Made by a program: the position numbers and the translations under genes
Notes under the pieces: generated by a model
The model's database searches: none
Told to the model about the DNA's origin: nothing
What the model saw: only the letters and a program-made list of their open reading frames with translations
Shown: one piece after another, positions 33,728 through 42,605 of the stretch
How positions within the stretch are numbered: the stretch's first letter is position 1
Layout of the letters: the number at the start of each line of letters is the position of its first letter
DNA from: Spirochaetota bacterium
Lineage (GTDB): Bacteria; Spirochaetota; UBA4802; UBA5550
Length of the DNA stretch: 48,718 bases
Reading direction: 5' to 3'
NCBI GenBank assembly: GCA_016929135.1
Contig: JAFGJK010000063.1
Location: 1 to 48,718, forward strand

Positions 33728-34387
33728 TCATAGGGACCTCAGGAGCGAGAAGGCGTCCCGGAAGGCCCGGAGGCGCAACTCACTGTCGATGTTCCCCTCC
33801 GATGAGATCTCCGAGGTCCTGACCGGAAAGTACCGGAAGGGCTCCCTCCCCAGTCTTACGGCGATCTCCGTGATGCTCTTCGATGCCAGCTCCCCGAATT
33901 TCCTGAAGGACTGGCCGCCGATGTAACTGGCGGCCTGGAGGTGGCAGAAACCCCTCAGGCCCAGGCGCACCAGCCCCGGTATCCATCCCGTGTTCAGGTA
34001 TTCCACCATCTTCTGGTCGTTCATCCATCCCGAATGGACGAAGGTATTGTCTATGATGAGATGCCGCAGTTCCGGGGCCTCCTGGATCTCCTGCAGCATC
34101 AGGTCCCCGCCGTCCTCGATCTGCTGGTAGAAGGGGAACCCGCGCCAGATGATGAGGAGGATTGAGGGCTCCTGTTCGCTCCTCAGTGCCGTGAAGACCT
34201 TGCTTCCAGCGGGCGAGTCGATCGTGTGGAGCGAGGTGAAGACATTCCCGTCGACATCGAAGGTCTCGATCGGCTCGGGATTGTGGCGCAGCACCGCCGG
34301 GAAGACGCCGGCCTCGCCCAGGTCGATGATTCGGTTCGGGTCTCTTCTGTAGGTGATTTTTCGGTGATAGTCGTAGATACGTGTCAT
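33728..34387 (-). CDS. SpoIIAA/STAS-like fold protein, unknown
   Basis: A 219-residue soluble protein. The middle part (residues about 75-165: ILLIIWRGFPFYQQIEDGGDLMLQEI, LRHLIIDNTFVHSGWMNDQKMVEYL, LVRLGLRGFCHLQAASYIGGQSFRKF) has the strand-helix pattern of SpoIIAA-like/STAS-like proteins, which lack the phosphorylated serine of true anti-sigma antagonists. This is a fold-level guess. The flanking regions are unique. The ATG at 34387 is preceded by AGGTAGCGGAG. It lies 203 bases upstream of the CcsA-like gene on the same strand and may be first in that transcript. Confidence 0.7.
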   Translation of the reverse strand: MTRIYDYHRKITYRRDPNRIIDLGEAGVFPAVLRHNPEPIETFDVDGNVFTSLHTIDSPAGSKVFTALRSEQEPSILLIIWRGFPFYQQIEDGGDLMLQEIQEAPELRHLIIDNTFVHSGWMNDQKMVEYLNTGWIPGLVRLGLRGFCHLQAASYIGGQSFRKFGELASKSITEIAVRLGREPFRYFPVRTSEISSEGNIDSELRLRAFRDAFSLLRSL

Positions 34388-34595
34388 CTCCGCTACCTGG
34401 CATTTTCACGTGAACCTTCATACACTAGCTCAAAAAGGGATTTGTGTCAAATAATAAAAATGACCCCGGCCGGTGCAGCATGTTTCTCGTACGGCGCGGA
34501 TTATTTCGCTTGCGCACCGCGCCTCGGGTGTGAATATATCGCATAGGGGTGGCGGAATGCGCCTGCCACACCGTTTCCATCACCGGAGGTGACCC

Positions 34596-35225
34596 ATGAA
34601 CGCCTATCTCTACGTGTTCGATACCCTGGCCGACTGGGAGGTCGGCTATATCACCGCCGAGCTGAATACCGGCAGGTATTTCCGGGAGAGGGGTTCCCGC
34701 ATGCCGGTGATCCCGGTGGGGAGCTCGACTGCGGCGGTCACATCCATGGGCGGCTTGCGGATCGTGCCGGCATGCCCCGTTTCGGAGGTGCGGTTCGATG
34801 CGGGCGACCTCCTGCTGCTCCCCGGCGGGGATACCTGGACCGAGCCCCTCCACGATGCGGTGCTGGATCTGGTTCCGGGACTGCTGGAGAATGGCGTCAT
34901 CGTGGCCGCCATCTGCGGCGCCACGGTCGCCCTCGCCGGCAGGGGGGGCCTGGACACGAGACGGCACACCAGCAACGACCGGGATTACCTGAAGTCCCTC
35001 TGTCCCGGCTATGCCGGCGGGCACCTGTACGCCATGGAGCCTGCGGTGACCGACCGGGGCCTCATCACGGCCTCGGGGGTGGCCCCCCTGAAGTTCGCCC
35101 GGGAGATTCTTCAGAGGCTCGATGTTTTCAGGCCGGAGACCCTGGAGGCGTGGTACCACCTGTACAGGACAGGGGAGGCAAAATACTTTTACTCCCTCAT
35201 GAGATCAATTGAAACAGGGGAGTAA
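34596..35225 (+). CDS. DJ-1/PfpI family protein (class I glutamine amidotransferase-like)
   Basis: A 209-residue protein with the DJ-1/PfpI fold. The nucleophile is Cys107 in IVAAICGATVALA, at the nucleophile elbow. Glu15 in LADWEVGYI is the conserved acidic partner. LLLPGG (residues 73-78) and ASGVAPLKFAREIL are further family segments. Members include glyoxalase III, chaperone-like and amidase-like proteins; the exact reaction is open. A strong ribosome binding site (GGAGGTGACCC) precedes the ATG at 34596. It is followed on the same strand by a damaged flavodoxin-like oxidoreductase frame. Confidence 0.92.
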   Translation: MNAYLYVFDTLADWEVGYITAELNTGRYFRERGSRMPVIPVGSSTAAVTSMGGLRIVPACPVSEVRFDAGDLLLLPGGDTWTEPLHDAVLDLVPGLLENGVIVAAICGATVALAGRGGLDTRRHTSNDRDYLKSLCPGYAGGHLYAMEPAVTDRGLITASGVAPLKFAREILQRLDVFRPETLEAWYHLYRTGEAKYFYSLMRSIETGE

Positions 35226-35265
35226 CGGTGACTAAGAAGGTTTTGGAAGGGGTAAAACCGCGGAG

Positions 35266-35700
35266 GTGCTCATCGTGTCCACCCCTGTCTTCTACGCCGA
35301 TATAAGCGCACAGCTCAAGTGTTTCATCGAGCGTACCTGGTCGTATTTCGGCAAAACCGGAGTCTCCGCCGATCACCTTCCGAGAGACAGGACGCTTATT
35401 TTTGTCATGTCCTACGGGTACGAAGAACCGGGGGTTTACGACGGTATCTATGAAAGGTACTGCCGCTACTTCCGGATGTTCGGCTTTGACCGGTGCTATC
35501 TGATAAAGGCCTACGGCTCCCAGTACCATTCACCGGAGATCGTGAACCGGCAGGGGGTGGAGGAGTTGGTTCGGGAGATACCGCTGCGGATCGTGGGAGG
35601 TGCGGAGGGTACGGTTTCCGCGTGCCCCGGGGGAGGCATCGTTTGGGTCGGGAGGCGCTCTTTGCCTTCGGGAAATCCTCGGGTATCGGCTCATGCTTGA
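35266..35700 (+). pseudogene. Truncated flavodoxin-like NAD(P)H oxidoreductase
   Basis: The frame reads VLIVSTPVFYADISAQLKCFIERTWSYFG, the mid-part of flavodoxin_2/NADPH-dependent FMN reductases (TPVYxxxxSAQLKxFIDR). The first ~75 residues with the FMN-phosphate loop are missing: the in-frame codons upstream reach a stop at 35233, eight bases after the preceding gene. No ATG begins it, and its GTG overlaps the only GGAGG. Near the 3' end, removing one G from the run at 35629-35633 opens a better C-terminus (GYRLMLDKICKECDTL, stop near 35730). It therefore appears to have lost its 5' part and possibly to carry a frameshift. Confidence 0.6.
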
Positions 35701-35793
35701 CAAAATATGCAAGGAATGTGATACTCTCTAGGGGCGTATTGTCAGGCCTGGCGGGAAAGCCCGGAGCCGGATTACAGTCATCGAGGCGGTTCC

Positions 35794-36438
35794 ATGAGAA
35801 AATACATCCTCATCTGCATCATCGGCCTTCTGATACTGCTGATGTGTCTGTGGTTCATCGTTCCCCAGAAGCGGAATGACCTGTTCAACCCACGGGCATC
35901 CTGGACCCTGACTAATCCGATCACCTATTACGCCCCCTTTTTCGGTACGAGGAACATTCTTGCCAGGATGCCGGTGCGGACGGGGATGCGGGTGCTGGAC
36001 GTGGGGTGCGGGCCGGGGCGCTTCACCATACCCCTGGCGAAGGCCGTGGGGCCGTCGGGGAAGGTCGTTGCCGTGGATATCCAGAAGGAGATGGTGGCGC
36101 TGACGGCACGGTACGCCGCTGAGGAGGGCATGGAGAACGTCGAGACCAGGGTGCTGGACGTGGCCTCCGGGGACGGGACTCTGGAGGCACAGAGCTTCGA
36201 TTTTTCCCTGATGGTCACCGTGCTGGGCGAGATCCCGCCGGCCCGGCGGCCCGCCGCACTGCGGGAGATTCATCGGCTCCTGAAGCCCGGGGGGATTCTG
36301 TCGATAACCGAGATCCAAAGCGACACGGATTACCTCCCCGTGGCGCTGGTGAGGGGGATGGCGGCCAAGGAGGGATTCAGGGAGCGCCGCTGCTTCTCCA
36401 ACTGTCGATCCTACACGCTCACGCTGATTAAGCCTTGA
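35794..36438 (+). CDS. Membrane-anchored class I SAM methyltransferase
   Basis: A 214-residue enzyme. An N-terminal helix (residues 3-24, KYILICIIGLLILLMCLWFIV) anchors it. The SAM motif MRVLDVGCGPGRFTIPLAKA is near residues 65-84, followed by VVAVDIQKEM and LKPGGILSITE. It resembles UbiE/phospholipid-N-methyltransferase-like enzymes (Methyltransf_11/25); the acceptor is probably membrane-associated, by inference from the anchor. The ATG at 35794 follows GAGGCGGTTCC. It stands between a damaged oxidoreductase gene and a transporter-phosphatase pair, all on the plus strand. Specificity cannot be assigned. Confidence 0.85.
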   Translation: MRKYILICIIGLLILLMCLWFIVPQKRNDLFNPRASWTLTNPITYYAPFFGTRNILARMPVRTGMRVLDVGCGPGRFTIPLAKAVGPSGKVVAVDIQKEMVALTARYAAEEGMENVETRVLDVASGDGTLEAQSFDFSLMVTVLGEIPPARRPAALREIHRLLKPGGILSITEIQSDTDYLPVALVRGMAAKEGFRERRCFSNCRSYTLTLIKP

Positions 36439-36586
36439 GGGGCGCCGCAGGGCCGGGACCCGACTGCATCTGCCCGGACCGTCTTTATTAAATTTTCACA
36501 TGCTCCGGTGACGGTTTCTCTTGACGAATCAATCCAGCCGGGGGATGATCGCTTCGTCGCCATTCATTGCAGGAAAAGGATTGCCC

Positions 36587-37879
36587 ATGAACGACTACAT
36601 CATAACGACGGCGCCGGCGCATTCGCTTCGGTCCTGGCAGCGACGCATCTTCTGGCTTCTCTGGGGCGCCTACGCCTCCTATTACCTGTGCAGGGTGAAC
36701 TTCGCCGTGGCGCAGCCGGCCATACTGAGGGAGTATCCCTCCTGGACCGCCGCCCAGATCGGCATGATCCCCTCGGTCTACGCCCTCTGCTATGCCGTTG
36801 GGCAGGTGGTCAACGGAACCCTGGGCGAACGCTTCGGCGCGCGGCGGATGATGACAATGGCGCTGGTCACCGCGTCGGTGACGAACATCCTCTTCGCAAC
36901 GGCCTCCTCCTTCGAGATGATGCTGATCCTCTGGGCGGTCAACGGCTACGCCCAGTCGGCCGGATGGTCGCTCCTGATCCAGACCGTGTCCAACTGGAAC
37001 ACCTCGGCGCGCCGCGGAACCCTCATCGGCCTCATCTCCACCTGCTACCAGGTGGGGAACGTCCTCTCCTGGCTTCTCGCCGGCATGCTCTGCGATACCC
37101 TGGGCTGGCGGTGGGCCTTCGCCGTGCCGGGGCTCCTCCTGGTTCCCATGGCGGTCCTTTTCATGGCCGGCATCAGGAACAGGCCCGAGGACGCGGGCTT
37201 TCCGCCGGTGCGGGACGACATCGATCACGGTCCCGAAGAATCGGCGGCGGCCCCGGGGGTCGCAAGGCGCCGTATCGTCGCCATGACCCTCTCCAATAAA
37301 ACCCTCTGGATCCTGGGGTTCGGTTTCTTCTGCATGAACTCGGTGCGCTACACCTTCATGAACTGGACCGTGCAGTATATGGCCGACTTCCAGGGGCGCA
37401 GCATCAGGGGGAGCGCCGTGACCGCCATCGCCATACCCCTCATCGGCTCGCTCGGCGCTGTCTTTGCCGGGTGGGCGTCGGACCACCTTTTCGGGCGCCG
37501 CAGGGCGCCGGTATGCGCCATCATGCTCTTCGCCCTGGCGGCGGTCTGCGGTGTCTTTATCGTGATCCCCTCAGGCTACTGGATCGCGGCGACGGCGATG
37601 CTCGGGGTGGCGGGGTTTCTGATCTACGGACCGGACATGCTCATGAGCGGCGCCGCCACGGTGGACGTGAGCCATCCGCGGGCCGCCTCGATCGCCACGG
37701 GCCTCACCATGTGCCTGGGGGCTACCGGCGCCATATTCTCCGGCGCCGGCATCGGGCTCATCAGGGACGCCATGGCGGGGGACTGGGCCCTGGTCTTCGC
37801 GGTCCTGGCCGGCCTCTCGGTGGTCTCGGCGCTCCTGATGGTGTCCATCTGGAACGCCCGTCCCAGGGGAGCGGCCTAG
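36587..37879 (+). CDS. OPA-type MFS transporter (organophosphate:phosphate antiporter-like)
   Basis: A 430-residue 12-helix transporter. The N-terminal half carries the GlpT/UhpT/PgtP-like pattern: YASYYLCRVNFAVAQPAI, then GTLGERFGARRMM and GYAQSAGWSLLIQTVSNW, with SARRGTLIGLISTCYQVGN after it. OPA carriers exchange glycerol-3-phosphate, hexose phosphates or similar esters for phosphate. The ATG at 36587 has AAGGA upstream; an earlier in-frame start adds 22 doubtful residues. The next gene, a HAD phosphatase, starts one base after its stop codon, so the two are coupled. The pair suggests uptake and dephosphorylation of a phosphate ester. Confidence 0.88.
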   Translation: MNDYIITTAPAHSLRSWQRRIFWLLWGAYASYYLCRVNFAVAQPAILREYPSWTAAQIGMIPSVYALCYAVGQVVNGTLGERFGARRMMTMALVTASVTNILFATASSFEMMLILWAVNGYAQSAGWSLLIQTVSNWNTSARRGTLIGLISTCYQVGNVLSWLLAGMLCDTLGWRWAFAVPGLLLVPMAVLFMAGIRNRPEDAGFPPVRDDIDHGPEESAAAPGVARRRIVAMTLSNKTLWILGFGFFCMNSVRYTFMNWTVQYMADFQGRSIRGSAVTAIAIPLIGSLGAVFAGWASDHLFGRRRAPVCAIMLFALAAVCGVFIVIPSGYWIAATAMLGVAGFLIYGPDMLMSGAATVDVSHPRAASIATGLTMCLGATGAIFSGAGIGLIRDAMAGDWALVFAVLAGLSVVSALLMVSIWNARPRGAA

Positions 37880-37880
37880 C

Positions 37881-38999
37881 ATGCTCCTGCGGACACCGGG
37901 CTGGTCCGGGTACGCCAGGGAGGGGCTGGAGCGCATCATAGACGAGGGCTCCGGCAGGGGCCTCCCAGCGGTGTTCGATTTCGACAACACCGTCGTCTGC
38001 GGCGACATCGGGGAGGCCACCATGGCCCTTCTGGCGGCGGAAGGGATCCTCACGGCCGGGCACATCCCGGCATCGATAGCGCCCCCCTTCCTGTCACGGC
38101 GGGGCGTGATGGTCCACCTGGGGGAATGTCCCGACATAACCGTCTACTACGAGGAGCTCCTTGACCTGTCGTGGCACCGACCGGACGACAGCGCACCCCT
38201 CTCCTCCGGGTACCTCTGGGCGGTGGAGATACTTCAGGGGCTCACGGCTCTCGATGTCGCCGGCGCCGCCGGCCGTATCCTGGAAAGGAGCGGGCCGGGG
38301 GGCGGCGGCGCGGTCCAGGTGACACCGGGCATCTCCTCCTACCCGGTCCCCTTCTTTTATCCCCAGATGGTGGAGCTCCTGGCGGTGCTGCTGGATCGGG
38401 GCTACGACCCGTGGATCGTATCGGCCAGCAATGTATGGTCGGTCCGCTGGCTGGTCCTCAGGGGGCTGAACCCGCGGCTCCGATCGCTGGGGTGCCGGCG
38501 GTTGATGCCACCTGACCGGGTGGTCGGCGTTTCCACGCTCCTGGCAGACCGGCAGGGGCGCCTCTGGAGGGACCATCTCCTGGTGCGTCACGACGGGGGG
38601 TATGCCGAGATGGCGGAGGAATCACTCGGCGCCTTCACCCTCACGGGCCTCCTGCAGTCACCCCCGTCGGTCTACTCCGGCAAGGTGGCGGTCATCGCTG
38701 ATCTGATCGGGTGCCGCCCCTACCTGGCTGCAGGAGACAGCCCCGGCGACCTGCCCATGATGTCGCATGCCCGGCACCGCCTCTGGATCGCCCGGCTGGA
38801 AAAGACCGGCTACCAGCGGCGTTTCTCCGGCGCAGCGACGGGGGGCGAGGGGGGGGAGTGGCTGGTCCAGCCGGTCCTCCCCGGGGAGGCGCCGGGCTTC
38901 ATCCCGGACCGCGGCGCGGTCGGCCGGATGTACGGCGGCGGGCTCCCTGAGACCGTCGCCGGCTCGCTGGAGGTTCTGGGAGATCGTATCCCCCGGTGA
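37881..38999 (+). CDS. HAD-superfamily phosphatase (PSP/HAD-IB type)
   Basis: A 372-residue hydrolase. The nucleophile motif DFDNT spans residues 33-37, with Asp33 as the phosphorylated residue and Asp35 as acid/base. Motif II is VSASN and motif IV is AAGDSPGDLPMM. A cap domain lies between (residues about 45-170). This layout matches phosphoserine/phosphocholine-type phosphatases. It is longer than usual, with a variable C-terminal tail after GDSPGD. It starts one base after the transporter stop, with AGGGGAG upstream inside the transporter gene. The likely job is to dephosphorylate the ester that the transporter brings in, by inference from coupling. Confidence 0.88.
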   Translation: MLLRTPGWSGYAREGLERIIDEGSGRGLPAVFDFDNTVVCGDIGEATMALLAAEGILTAGHIPASIAPPFLSRRGVMVHLGECPDITVYYEELLDLSWHRPDDSAPLSSGYLWAVEILQGLTALDVAGAAGRILERSGPGGGGAVQVTPGISSYPVPFFYPQMVELLAVLLDRGYDPWIVSASNVWSVRWLVLRGLNPRLRSLGCRRLMPPDRVVGVSTLLADRQGRLWRDHLLVRHDGGYAEMAEESLGAFTLTGLLQSPPSVYSGKVAVIADLIGCRPYLAAGDSPGDLPMMSHARHRLWIARLEKTGYQRRFSGAATGGEGGEWLVQPVLPGEAPGFIPDRGAVGRMYGGGLPETVAGSLEVLGDRIPR

Positions 39000-39093
39000 G
39001 GTATCGGAAAACAATGCATCTGCGGGTGGCGCCGGAAATGACAGCCGGTGATACGCGACGGTGCACACTGCTGATTGAAAGGAGATGCTGATT

Positions 39094-39834
39094 ATGGAAA
39101 GGCACAAGGTGATATTCCTCCTGTGGGAGGACCGGGAGATCCCCAGAGACCAGAGGCCCGGCATATTGCTGGGCCGGTGCGCACCGATGATCCTGGCGGC
39201 CGGTGCGGAGAAGCTGGTCTGCTACATCGCCGACCGTGATTCCGATGTGCGCGGCCCCTCCCCGAAGCCCCTCTTCGAGAAGCTCATCGACGCCTCCGTC
39301 GAGGCCTGGATCGATCCGGGTGCGGTCTCCCGGGTCTCCGGTATCCTCGCCGGTGAGGGGTTCCGCTGCGCCGCCTACCGGGTCGATGAATCGGTGTACC
39401 GCGAATACGGCGGCAACAGGCACATGGGACCCCGTGACTGGCCCGACGGTCACCGGTCCCCCGGCATCGTCTCGGTGAATCTGCTGCGGCGCCCTGCAAA
39501 AATCCCACGCGACGAATGGATCACGCGCTGGCACACCATAATGTCGCCGGAATCAGAGGAGATCCAGCCCAGGGGGAGGTACGTGCGCAACGCGGTGACG
39601 GAGATACTGACACCAGGCGCGCCGGTGCTGGACGGCATCGTCATAGAGGCCTGGCCGTCGCCCCGCCACGTGTCGAACCCCTATCTCTTCTACGGGGCGA
39701 GCAACCCGCTGCAGCTCGTGAGGAACATGGTGAGGATCCTGAAGGCGGTGCGATCGTTCCTCCGGGTGCGCGAGGTCCGCACGGTCATGATGAGCGAGTA
39801 TTTCGTCAGGACGGACTACGGGGCGGGGAGCTAG
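39094..39834 (+). CDS. EthD-like dimeric alpha/beta-barrel protein
   Basis: A 246-residue protein. The C-terminal half has an EthD-like pattern: IPRDEWITRWHTIMSPESEEI, then RGRYVRNAVTEIL and LDGIVIEAWPS. The N-terminal half (KVIFLLWEDREIP, then LVCYIADRDSDV) may be a second ferredoxin-like barrel. EthD domains occur in polyketide cyclases and in ether- or aromatic-degradation helper proteins; function here is unknown. GGAG lies nine bases before the ATG at 39094, whereas an in-frame ATG at 39085 is too close to it. It is 94 bases after the HAD phosphatase and converges with the chemoreceptor gene. Confidence 0.75.
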   Translation: MERHKVIFLLWEDREIPRDQRPGILLGRCAPMILAAGAEKLVCYIADRDSDVRGPSPKPLFEKLIDASVEAWIDPGAVSRVSGILAGEGFRCAAYRVDESVYREYGGNRHMGPRDWPDGHRSPGIVSVNLLRRPAKIPRDEWITRWHTIMSPESEEIQPRGRYVRNAVTEILTPGAPVLDGIVIEAWPSPRHVSNPYLFYGASNPLQLVRNMVRILKAVRSFLRVREVRTVMMSEYFVRTDYGAGS

Positions 39835-39911
39835 GGCCCGTCGTCCTCTTCTTCGTGGGGATTTACCCGGGGTACGGTCCCCCGTGGATTGCCGGTAGCG
39901 CCGGGAACACC

Positions 39912-41471
39912 CTACGACGAGAAGGCGCTCACCTGGGAGCTGAGGTCGTCCGCCATCTCCTTCACCCTGTTCGACTGCGCCAGGAGATCTTCGGCCTCCA
40001 TGGAGTTTTTCTGCGTGATCTCGTTTACCAGCGAGATGGACTTCACGATCTCAGCGACGGCCGTCTTCTGTTCCTCCGTGGATATCCTGATCTCGTCGGA
40101 GCGGGTCCTCACGCGGTCGACGTCGCTATTGACGTCGGTGTTGATCCCCTGCTGGAGGGACATGTAGCGGTCGATGTCGCCGATCATGCCGCTTATGTCG
40201 TTCACCCCCTTGATGATGCTGTTGATGACCGAGACCGCGGCGTTCATGTTCGTCATCCCCTTGGAGATCTCCCCGGTGTTTATCTTTATCAGCGAGTCTA
40301 TGTCCTTGAGGCTCGACGCGGTCTGGTCGGCAAGCTTCGATATCTCGTCCGCCACCACGGCGAAGCCCCTTCCGGCGTCGCCGGCACGGGCCGCCTCGAT
40401 GGCCGCGTTCAGCGACAGAAGGTTGATTTTGTCCGATATGTCGTTGATTATCCCGATGATATCGGTCATCTTGCCGGAGCTCTCGTGGATTGTCCCCATC
40501 CCCTCGCTCATGGAACTGATCGAGGTCTCGCCGGAGCGCGCCATCGAGGAGATGTTCTCCGCCAGGCCGCTGGCGTCACCGATTCTGTCCCCCATCTCCT
40601 GCATCGTCTTCGAGAGGCTCTCGAACTTCGACATCAGCTCGTCCAGGTTCCGGACCTGTATGTCCGCGCTCTCGGCGATATTGTCGCTGCTCCCGGAGAC
40701 CTCCTCGGTGGTGGCCATGATCTCCTCGGCCGATGAGGCCTGGTTCTGTGAATTCTCGGAGAAGTTCAGGGATGCCCTTGAGAGCATGGTTGAAGCCCCT
40801 GCCAGCGTAACCGCCGAGGCGCTCACCGAGGCCAGGAGGCGGGCGACCTCCTGGTACTGCTCCTCCTTTTTCCTCGTGTCATCGACGGATTTTTTTATGG
40901 CCCCCTCGGTGATGGAGAGGATCAGCTGCGCCAGGATGAAGATCACCACCAGGGAGAAGGTGCTGTCGATCACCCCCGCCTTGGCGGCTCCCAGGCTGAT
41001 CGGGTCGAGATGGTCGCGAACCAGAATGTAGAAGGTGACGTCCATGGCGATGAAGAGGAGGGAGACTATCCAGATCACCCACCGCCTGCAGAAGACCGTG
41101 GTCATCACCATGGTGGCGGCCATGAAATAGATGTAGCTGGTAAAGCCGTTCTCGGGGGCAAATCGCAGTTTCGACATGAGGCCGGCACTGAGGGCGATGG
41201 CCAGAATGAATATTATGATGTTAATGGACAGGTTGTAGAACCCCCTGCGCAGAAGGAAGAGGGACAGCAGCGTTGCCAGAAAAATCACCGCCACCAGGAT
41301 GCTCGCGTGCATGATGATTTTCTCGTCCAGAATTAGGTTGAAGATGACGATCAGCATCGGCAGCAGGACGCCCAGCACCAGGAGCATGTACATGAGCGTT
41401 TGCGATTTTCTCTGTATGAGATACGATGAGTCCCTGTACCTGGCAAGGAAATAGGATCGGATTGCATTCAT
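39912..41471 (-). CDS. Methyl-accepting chemotaxis protein with six-helix membrane sensor
   Basis: A 519-residue receptor. Six membrane helices (about 27-49, 54-74, 80-99, 112-129, 131-152, 170-190) with very short loops replace the usual periplasmic sensor. A cytoplasmic signalling domain follows with no HAMP. Its hairpin tip reads [38 protein letters not shown], the standard MCP signature. It probably senses a membrane-derived signal or energy state. No che genes lie nearby. The ATG at 41471 is the best start. Its promoter region is shared with the MaoC operon and lies beside the double palindrome at 41598-41662, so co-regulation is possible. Confidence 0.9.
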   Translation of the reverse strand: MNAIRSYFLARYRDSSYLIQRKSQTLMYMLLVLGVLLPMLIVIFNLILDEKIIMHASILVAVIFLATLLSLFLLRRGFYNLSINIIIFILAIALSAGLMSKLRFAPENGFTSYIYFMAATMVMTTVFCRRWVIWIVSLLFIAMDVTFYILVRDHLDPISLGAAKAGVIDSTFSLVVIFILAQLILSITEGAIKKSVDDTRKKEEQYQEVARLLASVSASAVTLAGASTMLSRASLNFSENSQNQASSAEEIMATTEEVSGSSDNIAESADIQVRNLDELMSKFESLSKTMQEMGDRIGDASGLAENISSMARSGETSISSMSEGMGTIHESSGKMTDIIGIINDISDKINLLSLNAAIEAARAGDAGRGFAVVADEISKLADQTASSLKDIDSLIKINTGEISKGMTNMNAAVSVINSIIKGVNDISGMIGDIDRYMSLQQGINTDVNSDVDRVRTRSDEIRISTEEQKTAVAEIVKSISLVNEITQKNSMEAEDLLAQSNRVKEMADDLSSQVSAFSS

Positions 41472-41597
41472 GACAGTCGCGATGCCTCCTGTTATAAACG
41501 AGGGGACGGAACCATTCCACGGAGGTGTTTCCTCCCGCTGATATAATCACTTTACGTTATCTGACATGTCAAACACTAATCATGGAGCCATCCATAG

Positions 41598-41662
41598 GTC
41601 AAGAAATAAAACAATGTTTTAAAAACAATATTGATATTAAAACAATGTTTTATTTCTTGACA
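41598..41662. promoter_or_regulatory. Paired 13-bp palindromes nested in a 65-bp inverted repeat
   Basis: AAAACAATGTTTT, itself a perfect palindrome around a central A, occurs at 41608-41620 and 41640-41652, 32 bases apart centre to centre (about three helical turns). The outer arms GTCAAGAAAT (41598-41607) and ATTTCTTGAC (41653-41662) are exact reverse complements, and CAATATTG lies near the centre. This is a typical dimer-pair operator. The TetR gene three cistrons downstream is the likely binder, by inference. It sits between the divergent chemoreceptor and MaoC genes. Confidence 0.7.
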
Positions 41663-41685
41663 GCCCCTGATGGTATCGTAAGATG
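41658..41685 (+). promoter_or_regulatory. Promoter of the MaoC-ligase-TetR operon
   Basis: TTGACA (41658-41663) begins inside the right arm of the inverted repeat; TAAGAT (41680-41685) follows after 16 bases. Only this promoter is clear; for the opposite chemoreceptor gene a TTGACA (41573 to 41568, minus) is present without a convincing -10. Confidence 0.5.
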
Positions 41686-41702
41686 ATCCATCTCTGTATA
41701 GG

Positions 41703-42593
41703 ATGGTGCGAAAGATCATGCATCTAGATTCTTCCTTTACCGGAACCACGCTGCGCGAATACAAAACCACGGTGCAGTGGCGACACATGATGAACTACGC
41801 AGCAGCGGTGGATGACCCGAACGAGGCGTATTTCAACGACGAGCGGGACACCGGGGTGATCGCCCACCCGATGCTCGCGGCCGCCGTCACCTGGCCGATC
41901 ACCGAGAGGATCGGGGAGTTTATCGAGTCTGCGAGCTTCCCCAGGGAGCTCATCCTGACGCAGGTGCACTTCACCGAGCTCCTGGAGTTCCATCGATCAG
42001 TGGTGCCGGGTGACGAGCTCACCGTTCGGGGTGTCATCACGGCGATACAGCCGCACCGGGCCGGCACCCATGTCATCATCCGCTTCGCCGCCGCGGATGC
42101 CCGCGGGGTGCCCGTGTTCACCGAGTATATCGGCGGCATGATGCGCGGGGTGGAATGCCGGGGCGGGGCACGGGGGGTGGAGACGGTCCCGGCGGTGCCC
42201 AGGGCCGATGCGGAGGAGCCGGGATGGGAGACGAAGGTGCACATAGGCCCCATGGCGCCCTTCATATACGACGGATGCACCGACATCGTTTTCCCCATCC
42301 ACACCTCCAGGAAATTCGCCCGACAGGTGGGGCTCCCGGGGATCATATTCCAGGGGACGGCGACCCTGGCGCATGCGGTGCGTGAGGTCGTCAACCGGGA
42401 GGCCGGCGGCGACCCGGCCAGGCTGAAGCGGCTCTTCTGCAAATTCACCGGCATGGTGCTCCCCGGTACGGACATCAGGATACAGCGGACCGGCAGGGGG
42501 GAGACCGCCGGGGGGATGGATATTTTCTTCAGCGTGCTGAACGGCGACGGCCAGAGGGCCATCAGCGGCGGCTACGCGCAGATCACACAATAA
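41703..42593 (+). CDS. MaoC-like double-hotdog hydratase/dehydratase
   Basis: A 296-residue protein with two hotdog folds. The first (residues about 15-145) has YAAAVDDPNEAYFNDE and a long VVPGDELTVRGVI strand. The second (about 175-296) has TDIVFPIHTSRKFARQVGLPGIIFQGTATLAHA, the R-hydratase-type D-x-N-P-I-H region, in which His is kept but the Asp spacing is changed. Related enzymes hydrate enoyl-CoA or dehydrate hydroxyacyl-CoA. ATG 41703 or ATG 41718 could start it; no clear Shine-Dalgarno decides. It is the first gene of an operon with an acyl-CoA ligase (12-base gap) and a TetR regulator, suggesting fatty-acid or related acyl-CoA metabolism. Confidence 0.85.
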   Translation: MVRKIMHLDSSFTGTTLREYKTTVQWRHMMNYAAAVDDPNEAYFNDERDTGVIAHPMLAAAVTWPITERIGEFIESASFPRELILTQVHFTELLEFHRSVVPGDELTVRGVITAIQPHRAGTHVIIRFAAADARGVPVFTEYIGGMMRGVECRGGARGVETVPAVPRADAEEPGWETKVHIGPMAPFIYDGCTDIVFPIHTSRKFARQVGLPGIIFQGTATLAHAVREVVNREAGGDPARLKRLFCKFTGMVLPGTDIRIQRTGRGETAGGMDIFFSVLNGDGQRAISGGYAQITQ

Positions 42594-42605
42594 CCGGAGG
42601 GGAAC

